Assembly (NCBI GenBank): GCA_017849585.1
Contig: JAFIGT010000013.1
Span: 1 to 64,000, forward strand
Direction of reading: 5' to 3'
From: Verrucomicrobium sp.
Lineage (GTDB): Bacteria; Verrucomicrobiota; Verrucomicrobiia; Methylacidiphilales; UBA1321
DNA: 64,000 nucleotides
Shown here: positions 8,673 to 17,322 of the stretch, in pieces
How the letters are laid out: every line of letters begins with the position of its first letter
Position numbering within the stretch: position 1 is the stretch's first letter
Notes under the pieces: generated by a model
Database searches by the model: none
What the model was told of the DNA's origin: nothing
Seen by the model: the letters and a program-made list of their open reading frames with translations, nothing else
Translations under genes and position numbers: made by a program

Positions 8673-10820
8673 ATGATTAATTACGATGCCCGGTCTGGCG
8701 TTTTCCTGCTGAAATTGGCGCGATCATTCTATGCAATACGCGTGCTACCCAACAGGCAAGTGATTAACCTGGGGCACGGATGCCTCCACTCCGACTATCC
8801 AGAGAGTAGCGATTGGGCGCAACTAGAGTCTTATGGCGACAATTCTTTTGTCTGGGAAACGCAGGGGCGCGCGGATGAACTCCCTACGTGCGGGGATATC
8901 TCGTACCATGACGTGGCACTTCGTGTGATTTTCCAAAACGACACCGATTGTATACGCGACGCCCGCTTGCGTTACGTCAATCATTTAATTGATAATTCAT
9001 CGACCACGCCTTCGCTTGTGATTGAAATGAGGGACGAGGTTTTTCCGTTTAGTGCGTTGCTTCACTACCGACTCCATTCTGAATACGATGTGATCGAACG
9101 GTGGTTGGAACTGGTCAACCGTGGTGAAGAGGACATCGTCGTTGAGCAACTGGGCAGCGGAGCGCTCGCGTTCCCGTCGGCCACTTACGAAGTTTGGAGG
9201 CCGTCCGGAACGTGGGCTCGTGAATTCCAAACAATCCGTCACGAACTACCTCCCGGCCGCACCCTGATGGGATCGAGAGGGCTCAATACTGGGCACTCGT
9301 CCAACCCGTTCTTTTTGCTCAATCGTCGCGGTGCGGCGACAGGAGAGACTGGCGAGGTTTTCTTCGCTGCACTGGCTCACAGCAGTCATTGGCAAATATC
9401 GTGGGAAGTTGATTCATCGGCAGCGCTGCGAGTTGTAGCAGGCATTCATCCAGAGGACTTCCGCCTGCTTCTGCAACCGGGAAAACGCCAATCCACTCCC
9501 ACGCTCATTCATGGGTGGAGTAACGAAGGACGGGGCGGCGCAAGCAGACGCTTACATTCTTATGCACGGGAAATTGTGCTGCCGCGAAACGGCCCCTCGT
9601 TACCGCTACGTCCTGTTCTCTATAATAGTTGGGAAGCCCTTGGGTTCAATGTTTCAGAGGAGAATCAGCTCATGCTAGCCCGTCAAGCAGCGGCATTGGG
9701 AGTGGAACTCTTCTGCGTGGATGACGGGTGGTTTGGTTCTCGGCGAGACGACCGGGCAGGTCTGGGTGATTGGTTTCCACGAGTCGATGCTTTCCCGCGA
9801 GGACTTCATCCATTGATTTCAGAAGTACGGAGACTCGGAATGCAGTTCGGTCTTTGGGTTGAACCGGAAATGGTCAATCCGGATTCTGATCTCTACCGGG
9901 AGCATCCAGAGTGGGTCTTGCACTTCCCGAAACGTCCACGCACGGAAGTTCGGTCTCAACTGATTCTGGATCTCGTTCGCCCCGAAGTTTCAGCGTATAT
10001 CGCCGAAATGCTCGATCGCTTGTTGCGTGAAAACGCCATTGATTTTCTCAAGTGGGACATGAATCGCTATGTGACAGAACCTGGTTCGCTTGCCGGGCAA
10101 GAGCTTGGTTACCGCTATGCGCAATCCCTCTACGCCATCCTTGACCGACTTCGTCGCCGCCACCCCTCAGTTACAATTGAAAGCTGTTCAGGCGGTGGAG
10201 GACGAATCGATTTTGGCATCATGCATCGGACGGATCAATTCTGGCCAAGCGACAACACCGACGCCGTCGATCGTATCACCATTCAGGACGGTTACAGTCT
10301 CGTCTATCCCGCGCAGACCATGGAGTGCTGGGTTACGGATGAAATCAATTCGTTAACTAAACGCACGGTTCCGCTCGATTTCCGCTTTCATTGCGCCATG
10401 CGCGGAGCTCTTGGTATCGGTAGCCCATTAAACCGGCTTTCTCAGGAAGAGCAGGCCCGCTACAAGGAATTTATCGCTTTCTACAAGCGCCTTCGGCCAA
10501 TCATCCAGCAAGGTGACCTGTATCGACTCGAATCCTTCGCTGACAGTGGATGGTCTGCCTGGCAATATGTCGCGGCAGACAAGACGCACGTCGTGGTGTC
10601 GCTGCTTGTTTACGATCGTCAACTCGGAGAAAAGATACCTCCACTACGCCTTCGAGAACTTGCCGCTGATGCCTATTCGATCGAGACAGTGGATCACTCC
10701 GATGGCGTACGTTGGAGCCGCTGGCAGCTTGCACATCTCGGCCTGCCGATCGCTTCCGTCGGACAGCCGACTTCACATTTGTGGGGGCGGACGTGGCTCC
10801 TCTCACCCCGCCAATCGTAG
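8673..10820 (+). CDS. Alpha-galactosidase, glycoside hydrolase family 36
   Basis: Removes terminal alpha-galactose by a retaining mechanism. The 715-residue chain has the family order: N-terminal beta-supersandwich (about 1-310), TIM barrel, and a C-terminal beta domain. The barrel shows CVDDGWFG, WVEPEMVNPDSDL, FLKWDMNR with nucleophile Asp462, SCSGGGGR, and PSDNTDA with acid/base Asp527. There is no signal peptide, so it is cytoplasmic. It follows the GH38 gene by 23 bases and is likely co-transcribed. Together they would trim galactose- and mannose-containing oligosaccharides such as galactomannan fragments; the substrate is inferred, not shown. Confidence 0.95.
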   Translation: MINYDARSGVFLLKLARSFYAIRVLPNRQVINLGHGCLHSDYPESSDWAQLESYGDNSFVWETQGRADELPTCGDISYHDVALRVIFQNDTDCIRDARLRYVNHLIDNSSTTPSLVIEMRDEVFPFSALLHYRLHSEYDVIERWLELVNRGEEDIVVEQLGSGALAFPSATYEVWRPSGTWAREFQTIRHELPPGRTLMGSRGLNTGHSSNPFFLLNRRGAATGETGEVFFAALAHSSHWQISWEVDSSAALRVVAGIHPEDFRLLLQPGKRQSTPTLIHGWSNEGRGGASRRLHSYAREIVLPRNGPSLPLRPVLYNSWEALGFNVSEENQLMLARQAAALGVELFCVDDGWFGSRRDDRAGLGDWFPRVDAFPRGLHPLISEVRRLGMQFGLWVEPEMVNPDSDLYREHPEWVLHFPKRPRTEVRSQLILDLVRPEVSAYIAEMLDRLLRENAIDFLKWDMNRYVTEPGSLAGQELGYRYAQSLYAILDRLRRRHPSVTIESCSGGGGRIDFGIMHRTDQFWPSDNTDAVDRITIQDGYSLVYPAQTMECWVTDEINSLTKRTVPLDFRFHCAMRGALGIGSPLNRLSQEEQARYKEFIAFYKRLRPIIQQGDLYRLESFADSGWSAWQYVAADKTHVVVSLLVYDRQLGEKIPPLRLRELAADAYSIETVDHSDGVRWSRWQLAHLGLPIASVGQPTSHLWGRTWLLSPRQS

Positions 10821-11119
10821 AATGTACTCGCGGGATAGAGTTCCACATCAGAACACTCTCACATCAATACAGAATATGCATAATAATTTAAAGCACTCGC
10901 AATAAGCAACTTAACAAGCTAAACTAGCGTCATTACAGCATAATATAAGATCAGTTTAAGAGAAGATAACTTCAAGCCATCTTGCTAATAAATACTATCG
11001 AAGCGATCGGTTAACGAGCATTCCCGGTAACGTCATCAAAGTAACGACGACATACTCGTCTATTAGATAATTGCTTAGAATTTCCTTGTTAACGTCGAAA
11101 TTAAACTTGTGGATCAGAT
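10821..11119. promoter_or_regulatory. AT-rich leader before the Verru_Chthon cassette with GTAACG repeats
   Basis: About 300 bases without a gene. The last third carries four related short motifs: GTTAACG (11010-11016), GTAACG (11027-11032), GTAACG (11041-11046) and GTTAACG (11088-11094). They may be operator half-sites controlling the cassette. The region probably holds the cassette promoter; no single -10 box is decisive. Confidence 0.35.
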
Positions 11120-11575
11120 ATGAACTCAGTCCTCCCGCAGGCAAAGAATGCCCGGTTCTGGCAGGATAGCACAGCGTTTAGCCTAGTGGAAGTCATCCTT
11201 GCTCTTGGAGTATTCACCTTCGCCCTGATGGGACTGATCGGATTGTTGCCGATGGGATTATCAAATCTCAAGAAAGCGATCGATACAACAACGGAAGCGC
11301 GCATCGTGCAGCGCATCTCCAATGAACTGTCGCAAACCGAGTACGACCAAATTCCAGACTTCGCGACGTACTATTTTGACGAGAATGGACAAATTCTCAG
11401 CAATTCATCAGACGGATATATTTATGCGGCCCAATTCACGGCCAGCAAGAGCACTGCCATTCTGGGAGCGAGCGCTCCTTCCACAAACCTCACCACTGTA
11501 GTCATCACAATCACCAGCCCAAAAAAAGCGAAGTACACTGCGACATATACAAAGTGGATCGCGAAGAAGAATTGA
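11120..11575 (+). CDS. Verru_Chthon cassette protein B (type IV pilin-like)
   Basis: Product of 151 residues with a type IV prepilin N-terminus: AFSLVEVILALG at residues about 19-30, with cleavage expected before Phe or Ser and Glu at the fifth mature position, then a hydrophobic helix ending in a Pro-Met-Gly turn. The small globular part resembles GspI/pseudopilin proteins. Family placement rests on the four-gene cassette described for Verrucomicrobium spinosum and Chthoniobacter flavus (Verru_Chthon A-D models, TIGRFAM), here in the order B-C-A-D. Likely part of an envelope pseudopilus, possibly for secretion. A gap of 13 bases separates it from protein C. Confidence 0.85.
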   Translation: MNSVLPQAKNARFWQDSTAFSLVEVILALGVFTFALMGLIGLLPMGLSNLKKAIDTTTEARIVQRISNELSQTEYDQIPDFATYYFDENGQILSNSSDGYIYAAQFTASKSTAILGASAPSTNLTTVVITITSPKKAKYTATYTKWIAKKN

Positions 11576-11588
11576 CCTGCTTGTTGCC

Positions 11589-12626
11589 ATGACATCCTAC
11601 ATACATACGCGGCTCAATGCGGAGCGGTGGAGGCCGGCGCGCACCCGCATTCAAGCATTCTCGCTACTGGAGCTCATGGTGGCCACCGCTATCCTGTTGC
11701 TTATCCTAGTCATGATCTTCAACCTCACGACCGCAGTAACCAAGACAGTTAAATATTCCAAGTCCAAGATAGAAACATTTCGGGAAGCCAGAATTGCGTT
11801 TGATACAATCACGCGCCGCCTGAGCCAAGCAACGCTCAATACCTACTGGGATTATGAACCCCAGCCCCCCTCAATACCGAAAGCCTATGTCCGCCAGTCG
11901 GAACTGCATTTCATTGTAGGTAAAACCGAAGCTCTGCTGGGAACCTCAACGCCGCCCAGACCCGGGCATGGCGTTTTCTTTCAAGCGCCCTTTGGCTTTG
12001 AAACGAGCTCCGAGGCCAAGGGCTTGCCAAATCTACTTAACTGCTGGGGCTTTTTTCTCGAGTTTAACAGCGATCTGGCTTGGCGCCCAACATTCATCAG
12101 CACATCGATTCTGCCAGCCCGGTATCGGTATCGCTTGATGCAGTTCATGCTCCCTTCCTCCCAAACGCGCCTCTATAGCTACACTTCCGGAAACCCGGCA
12201 TACAACGGGCTCGACTGGTTCAAGCTCCCATTGAGTCAACCTTCACCGCCCGCCACGGTGCTTGCGGAGAACATCGTTGCCATGATCTTTCTGCCACGCT
12301 ATTCGACGCAAGACGATCCCAATGGCAACCGCCTCGCCCCGAATTACACTTACGACTCCCGCCAAGCCACCGGCATCACCCGCAATCAACTGCCGCCCTT
12401 GGTTCAGGTGACATTCGTCGTTATCGATGAGGAATCTGCCGCACGTCTCGCTAATGGCAGCATTAACCCTGATTTTGGTGTATCTGGACTCTTCAATTCA
12501 TCGGCGCAGAGCGACTACGACCAAGACTTGCAGACGTTACAGTCAAACCTTACGGATCGGCGTGCCAATTACAGGATATTCTCCGAGATCGTTCCAATCG
12601 CCAGCTCCAAATGGAGTGAGAACTAA
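11589..12626 (+). CDS. Verru_Chthon cassette protein C (pseudopilin-like)
   Basis: Product of 345 residues with a prepilin signal AFSLLELMVATA (residues about 23-34) and a hydrophobic helix rich in Leu/Ile, as in GspJ-type minor pseudopilins. After it come a helical stretch and a long beta-rich domain. Lies 13 bases after protein B and 8 before protein A, so the four genes form one operon. Function inside the cassette is undescribed as far as I know. It is expected to be processed by a prepilin peptidase, which is not in the window. Confidence 0.85.
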   Translation: MTSYIHTRLNAERWRPARTRIQAFSLLELMVATAILLLILVMIFNLTTAVTKTVKYSKSKIETFREARIAFDTITRRLSQATLNTYWDYEPQPPSIPKAYVRQSELHFIVGKTEALLGTSTPPRPGHGVFFQAPFGFETSSEAKGLPNLLNCWGFFLEFNSDLAWRPTFISTSILPARYRYRLMQFMLPSSQTRLYSYTSGNPAYNGLDWFKLPLSQPSPPATVLAENIVAMIFLPRYSTQDDPNGNRLAPNYTYDSRQATGITRNQLPPLVQVTFVVIDEESAARLANGSINPDFGVSGLFNSSAQSDYDQDLQTLQSNLTDRRANYRIFSEIVPIASSKWSEN

Positions 12627-12634
12627 GATCTATT

Positions 12635-15600
12635 ATGCTACGCACAGCAGCATCTTCAGGGAAGAATGGCGCGGCCCTCGTACTGGTGATGGGATCGCTT
12701 GTACTGCTTTCTGTTCTAATTATTTCATTTATCTTGAGCGTGCGAACCGAGTTGGTCACGGCCAAAAATTCCGTGGCAAATGAAGGCACGCGGCAGCTTG
12801 CAGATTCAACGGTGAACTTCGTCATCGCTCAAATTAAAGACGCCACATCCACCCCCAACCTGGCGTGGGCATCGCAACCAGGGATGATCCGAACTTACGA
12901 CACGTCTGGAACGGCTTCAGGCTGCTTCAAGCTATACTCCTCCAATCTTATGCGCGTCAGCGGAGGATTTAACGCCTCGAGCGAAGCTGCGAGTCTGGCT
13001 AACTGGTCGTCATCTCCCGCTTTGTTTGTGGACTTGAACGAGCCTCAGTCTATCGACGGAACAGACATTTACCCCATTCTCGACGGCAACAATCTGATCA
13101 CCAGCAACGGCAAGCAGACGTACTCCACACTCGTAGACGGCTTCTATCTGGAAAACACTCCCGGAGCAACCACCTCCCAGAAAGTTCCCATGCCTGTGCA
13201 GTGGCTCTACGTTCTCAAAAATGGAGCCACACTAGCTCCTTCGTCGGGCAATGGAAAAGTGGCGACTTTTTCTGGCAGCAATATACCGACCCAAACTAAC
13301 CCGATTATTGGGCGTATAGCTTTCTGGACGGACGATGAGACATCGAAAATTAACATCAACACCGCATCTGATGGCGTGTTCTGGGACACTCCTCGCACTG
13401 AAGGCGCCACAGAGCGCAGTTACGCCACAGCGCAGCCAGCTACACGGGAGTATCAGCGCTTTCCGGGGCTGCCCGCGACCACATCCTTGCGCACCGTTTT
13501 TTCCACACTCAGTTCAGCCCAGATCTATGCCCTTGTGCCACGCATTTCCGACGACGGGGCCAATCCCACAGGAGCCCCCTCCCCGGGAGGCGTAAGAAAT
13601 GACAAGGATCGGCTTTTTGCTTCGACCGACGAATTACTCTTCAAGCCTACGTTTGACTCAAACAAACGAGATTACAATCCGCTTACCAAAGCCGATCTGC
13701 AGCGCGCCAAGTTTTTTATCACGGCCTACAACCGCGCTCCCGAAGTCAATCTTTTCAATCGTCCTCGCGTCACGATTTGGCCGATTCACTCGAGTCTCGC
13801 GACCAACTCCAACTCCGCTTACGTCACTACCACCGATAAGCTGATCGCATTCTGCTCGACGATGCGCACTGACCTGCCCGCAAGTCAACAGTATCGCTAC
13901 TATTTTCAGCGTCAGGATCCAAATAGTGCCACCACCGACATCAATCTCACTCGCAATAAGGAGCTTTATAAATATCTACAATACCTGACCGAACGCCCCA
14001 TACCCGGCTTTGGCGGCCATTTCAAAGCGAAACTCGGGGATGACAGAGATCAACTCCTGACCGAGATTTTCGATTACATCCGTACAGTCAATCTCGAGGA
14101 CAGCCAACTTGGCGGTAGCGCTCGCACAGCCAAGAGTTTTGCTCCAGATAGGGACGTTGGCTACAATAATTCCACGCCAGTACAAACTCCGGGTGGAAAC
14201 GGACCTCAAGGATTGGTTGTCCCCACGGAGGCTGAATTTACCAATGGCAATAATACACGAGGGTTTGGACGATTTAGCACAGTTTCCGGTGCCTTCATTT
14301 GGTTTATTGGAGTAGCCGACTACACTCATACCCGGGACGGCAAGACGGTCAATCCGCCAGTCGAAACAAATCCTGCCGTTGTTCCAACTAATCCCAATCA
14401 CATTCGTGTACAGGCACTGATTGGACTGGATTGGTTTAATCCCGCATTAGGCTATGCCCCGCCTAAAACCGGATTTACCTTTCAACTTAAAGGACAGGAA
14501 TTATTCGAGTGCGGTTCGTCTTCCGCTTCACTGCAAAATATGGGATTTCAAGCGACGCAGCCTGGCACAATCTGGCAAGGGTTCAACTATCCTGGAGGAA
14601 GACAAGGCCATATCCTGCCCTTGTCGGGATTGACCGCGACCGAGACAGTCAGCGGCACCAATTACTCCATCTATACTGGCTATAACAAGAAAGCCTATCC
14701 TTATCTTAGCCAGCCAATTGATCTTGATAAAACCACTGGAACTTTTTTCTTTAAAGGCGGGGATCTGACAATTAGCGTTCGCTTCAATAATGTAGAGATA
14801 CAAACCATTACACTTAACTTTCCTCCTGCCACACTACCTCTTCCAACGCTTGCCCCCGCACAGGTGAGTCAGACAGGAAAGCCCACGCGCAACTTCAGAT
14901 ATTTCTTTCTTTCGGCTGCCAATACGGTGTCAGGTCCATTCGGCGGCCGCTTCACCGATGATAGCACCTCCGCCTTCATGTCCGATGGAGATGTCCTGCA
15001 GGAAATCATTGCAACATCCGGCGATATGCGAATCATAGCCGGCCGAAGAAAAATAGAGAAAGCGGACGCTCTCTTTAAGCCTCACGCGCGATATGGCGCT
15101 ACGGCTTTCGCTCACAGCTTGTGGGGTGAAGCCCAGAGCCCATTCTATCGCGCTACGGCCGGACAACTCGCTCCTGGGGTAAATTATGGAACCTATGATG
15201 ACACGTGGCCAAGTGGACCGACCTCTGCCGCGCCTACATCACTAGCCACAAATATTGAATCCAAAACCGGCGTCGTTGTTGGGAAAAGTACTCCTTGGCA
15301 AGCAGGAGAAGTGCCCGGCGACTGGGACAATGGCATCTCCAATCTCTCCGACGGCCCGTATATTAACAAACCCGACGAAGGAAATATCAAAAGTACCGGC
15401 ACAAATCCTCCGTACTTTGTTGCATCATATAACTTCGACATCGACACCACCAACAGTAGCTACTTCTCGCCGAACCGCCAAATTTCTTCGGCCGGCATGT
15501 TCGGATCGTTACCGACCGGTGTACGGAGAAATATGCCTTGGCAGACGCTTCTTTTTCGTCCGACTCCAGCCAGGCATCCCGGGCTTGGATCACCGGTCAG

Positions 15601-16345
15601 CGGACCTCCGTTCACTACACCACCGGATCACCTCATTATGGATCTTTTCCATATGCCAGTAGTTGAGCCATACGCGGTAAGTGAACCATTTTCCACGGCT
15701 GGGAAGATAAACCTTAATTACCAGATCGTACCCTTTACCTACATCCACCGCGAAACAGCGATACGAGCTGTACTCTATCCAGAAAAGATGATGCTTATCC
15801 CCAATGGAGATGCCGCTACATACAAAATCGCCGGTAAGGGAGGTAGCTACCGCTACGACATCAACCTAGACGAAACACTGCGCGGTAACGGCACCACTGG
15901 CGGCATTGAAGACCGCTTCCGCAACAATGATCTATATCGGTCTGCGACAGAAATTTGCAGCATTGCTCTTGTTCCTAAGCTCAGTGGAGCGACATACGCT
16001 TCCATGTCAAGCTCGTCACCGGACTTCTGGGGCAATTACCGAGTCACCGGCGACAATACTCGGGAACGGCCATACGCAAACCTATACGGCCGCTTAACCA
16101 CCAAGTCGAATGTCTACACCGTTCACTACCGCGTGCAAACGCTCAAGAAAGCTTCCAATACCCCCCAGGCTGTCTGGAACGAAAGTCAGGATCAAGTTGC
16201 CGGTGAACTGCGTGGATCCAGCACCATTGAGCGTTATATCGATCCCAACGACAAGAACCTGCCTGATTTTGTCACCAATAACGACGAGACCGTGGAAAAG
16301 TATTACCGCTTCCGCGTTAACTCAACCAAGCAATTTGGAAAATGA
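12635..16345 (+). CDS. Verru_Chthon cassette protein A (large GspK/PilX-like protein)
   Basis: Product of 1236 residues, in line with the large size of this family. The N-terminus (residues about 11-37, GAALVLVMGSLVLLSVL) resembles the pilin-like start of GspK and PilX, which lack the usual Glu. A GspK-like start and a long, mostly beta, repeat-poor body would let it cap or decorate a pseudopilus. No enzymatic motif was seen. It is separated from C by 8 bases and from D by a single base, so translation is probably coupled. The Pro/Gly/Thr/Asn-rich composition fits an exported protein. Confidence 0.88.
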   Translation: MLRTAASSGKNGAALVLVMGSLVLLSVLIISFILSVRTELVTAKNSVANEGTRQLADSTVNFVIAQIKDATSTPNLAWASQPGMIRTYDTSGTASGCFKLYSSNLMRVSGGFNASSEAASLANWSSSPALFVDLNEPQSIDGTDIYPILDGNNLITSNGKQTYSTLVDGFYLENTPGATTSQKVPMPVQWLYVLKNGATLAPSSGNGKVATFSGSNIPTQTNPIIGRIAFWTDDETSKININTASDGVFWDTPRTEGATERSYATAQPATREYQRFPGLPATTSLRTVFSTLSSAQIYALVPRISDDGANPTGAPSPGGVRNDKDRLFASTDELLFKPTFDSNKRDYNPLTKADLQRAKFFITAYNRAPEVNLFNRPRVTIWPIHSSLATNSNSAYVTTTDKLIAFCSTMRTDLPASQQYRYYFQRQDPNSATTDINLTRNKELYKYLQYLTERPIPGFGGHFKAKLGDDRDQLLTEIFDYIRTVNLEDSQLGGSARTAKSFAPDRDVGYNNSTPVQTPGGNGPQGLVVPTEAEFTNGNNTRGFGRFSTVSGAFIWFIGVADYTHTRDGKTVNPPVETNPAVVPTNPNHIRVQALIGLDWFNPALGYAPPKTGFTFQLKGQELFECGSSSASLQNMGFQATQPGTIWQGFNYPGGRQGHILPLSGLTATETVSGTNYSIYTGYNKKAYPYLSQPIDLDKTTGTFFFKGGDLTISVRFNNVEIQTITLNFPPATLPLPTLAPAQVSQTGKPTRNFRYFFLSAANTVSGPFGGRFTDDSTSAFMSDGDVLQEIIATSGDMRIIAGRRKIEKADALFKPHARYGATAFAHSLWGEAQSPFYRATAGQLAPGVNYGTYDDTWPSGPTSAAPTSLATNIESKTGVVVGKSTPWQAGEVPGDWDNGISNLSDGPYINKPDEGNIKSTGTNPPYFVASYNFDIDTTNSSYFSPNRQISSAGMFGSLPTGVRRNMPWQTLLFRPTPARHPGLGSPVSGPPFTTPPDHLIMDLFHMPVVEPYAVSEPFSTAGKINLNYQIVPFTYIHRETAIRAVLYPEKMMLIPNGDAATYKIAGKGGSYRYDINLDETLRGNGTTGGIEDRFRNNDLYRSATEICSIALVPKLSGATYASMSSSSPDFWGNYRVTGDNTRERPYANLYGRLTTKSNVYTVHYRVQTLKKASNTPQAVWNESQDQVAGELRGSSTIERYIDPNDKNLPDFVTNNDETVEKYYRFRVNSTKQFGK

Positions 16346-16346
16346 C

Positions 16347-16994
16347 ATGAAAACCTACCGGCTATCCATCAGGCGAAGTCAAGCATTCTCCCTAACAGAA
16401 CTTCTTGTTGCGACCGTGATAATAGGGCTGTTGACTACGATTTCGATTCCAGCGTTCAATCGCATTGTCCTTAGCTCCAATCTGACTCAGTCTGGACAGC
16501 AACTAGTAGATCAGTTTATGGTCGCCAGACAATCTGCTATAAGCCAGAACCGCGCCGTTGAATTGCGTCTCTATATTTACAAAGACCTCGTCAGTGGAAA
16601 ATCTAGCGATTCCTATGCCATACAGTCGTTTATTCGACTCGCTACATCTGAGCTCGCCGCGCAAGGAGTCGATAATTCCTATAAACCTTGTGACAAAGTT
16701 TACTATTTGCCCACCACAATTCAGCTTAATTCAACTTCAGGCTATTCGACAATATTGGACTCCAGCCTTATTACACGTCAGCCGGCTCCAACAAATCAAC
16801 CGCTGCCACGGGTCAAAACTAACTACGAGTATATACCCATTCTTTTCTATCCAGACGGATCAACAAACCTCGATCCAACTAAAAATTGGTTCTTAACACT
16901 CACTTATGCCAACGGCGAAACATCTAGTTGGAAAAACTTTTATACAATCCAAGTAGACTCTCTAACGGGAGCAGTCAAAACGTACCGGCCTTAG
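16347..16994 (+). CDS. Verru_Chthon cassette protein D (pseudopilin-like)
   Basis: Product of 215 residues. A longer frame upstream exists, but the ATG at 16347 is chosen because it lies one base after the stop of protein A and places the prepilin motif AFSLTELLVATV at residues about 12-23, the expected distance. The N-terminal helix and the short globular tail resemble GspH/FimT-type minor pseudopilins. It ends the B-C-A-D set; a rhamnose mutarotase gene follows after 13 bases and may share the transcript. Confidence 0.87.
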   Translation: MKTYRLSIRRSQAFSLTELLVATVIIGLLTTISIPAFNRIVLSSNLTQSGQQLVDQFMVARQSAISQNRAVELRLYIYKDLVSGKSSDSYAIQSFIRLATSELAAQGVDNSYKPCDKVYYLPTTIQLNSTSGYSTILDSSLITRQPAPTNQPLPRVKTNYEYIPILFYPDGSTNLDPTKNWFLTLTYANGETSSWKNFYTIQVDSLTGAVKTYRP

Positions 16995-17007
16995 AGGAAT
17001 TTGTGGC

Positions 17008-17322
17008 ATGATTCGCAAAGCTTTTATTATGTCTGTTCACGGCCAATTTGTCGATGAATACGAGCGTCGGCACAATCCTATTTGGCCCGAACTTGCAGCG
17101 ACGCTTAAGGTGCATGGAGTCAACAACTACTCCATTTACATAAGCGACAAGACAAATCAGTTGTTTGCCTATGTTGAAATCGAAGACCTAAAGCGGTGGG
17201 AAGAGATCGCCGAAACAGAATGGTGTCGAAAATGGTGGAAGCACATGAGCGAAATCATGCCTTCAAACGTTGATAACAGTCCTGTCTCGACCCCTTTGAG
17301 GGAAGTGTTTCATCTCCGGTAG
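17008..17322 (+). CDS. rhaM: L-rhamnose mutarotase
   Basis: Interconverts alpha and beta anomers of L-rhamnose. The 104-residue product matches the family length, with an N-terminal Arg-Lys-Ala-Phe strand, YERRHNPIWPEL carrying the active-site Tyr/His pair (about Tyr18 and His21), NYSIY, and LFAYVEIED. No rhaA, rhaB or rhaD genes lie nearby. It starts 13 bases after cassette protein D and its last 13 bases overlap the end of the convergent GH2 gene. It suggests that rhamnose is released from a substrate handled by this locus. Confidence 0.92.
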   Translation: MIRKAFIMSVHGQFVDEYERRHNPIWPELAATLKVHGVNNYSIYISDKTNQLFAYVEIEDLKRWEEIAETEWCRKWWKHMSEIMPSNVDNSPVSTPLREVFHLR

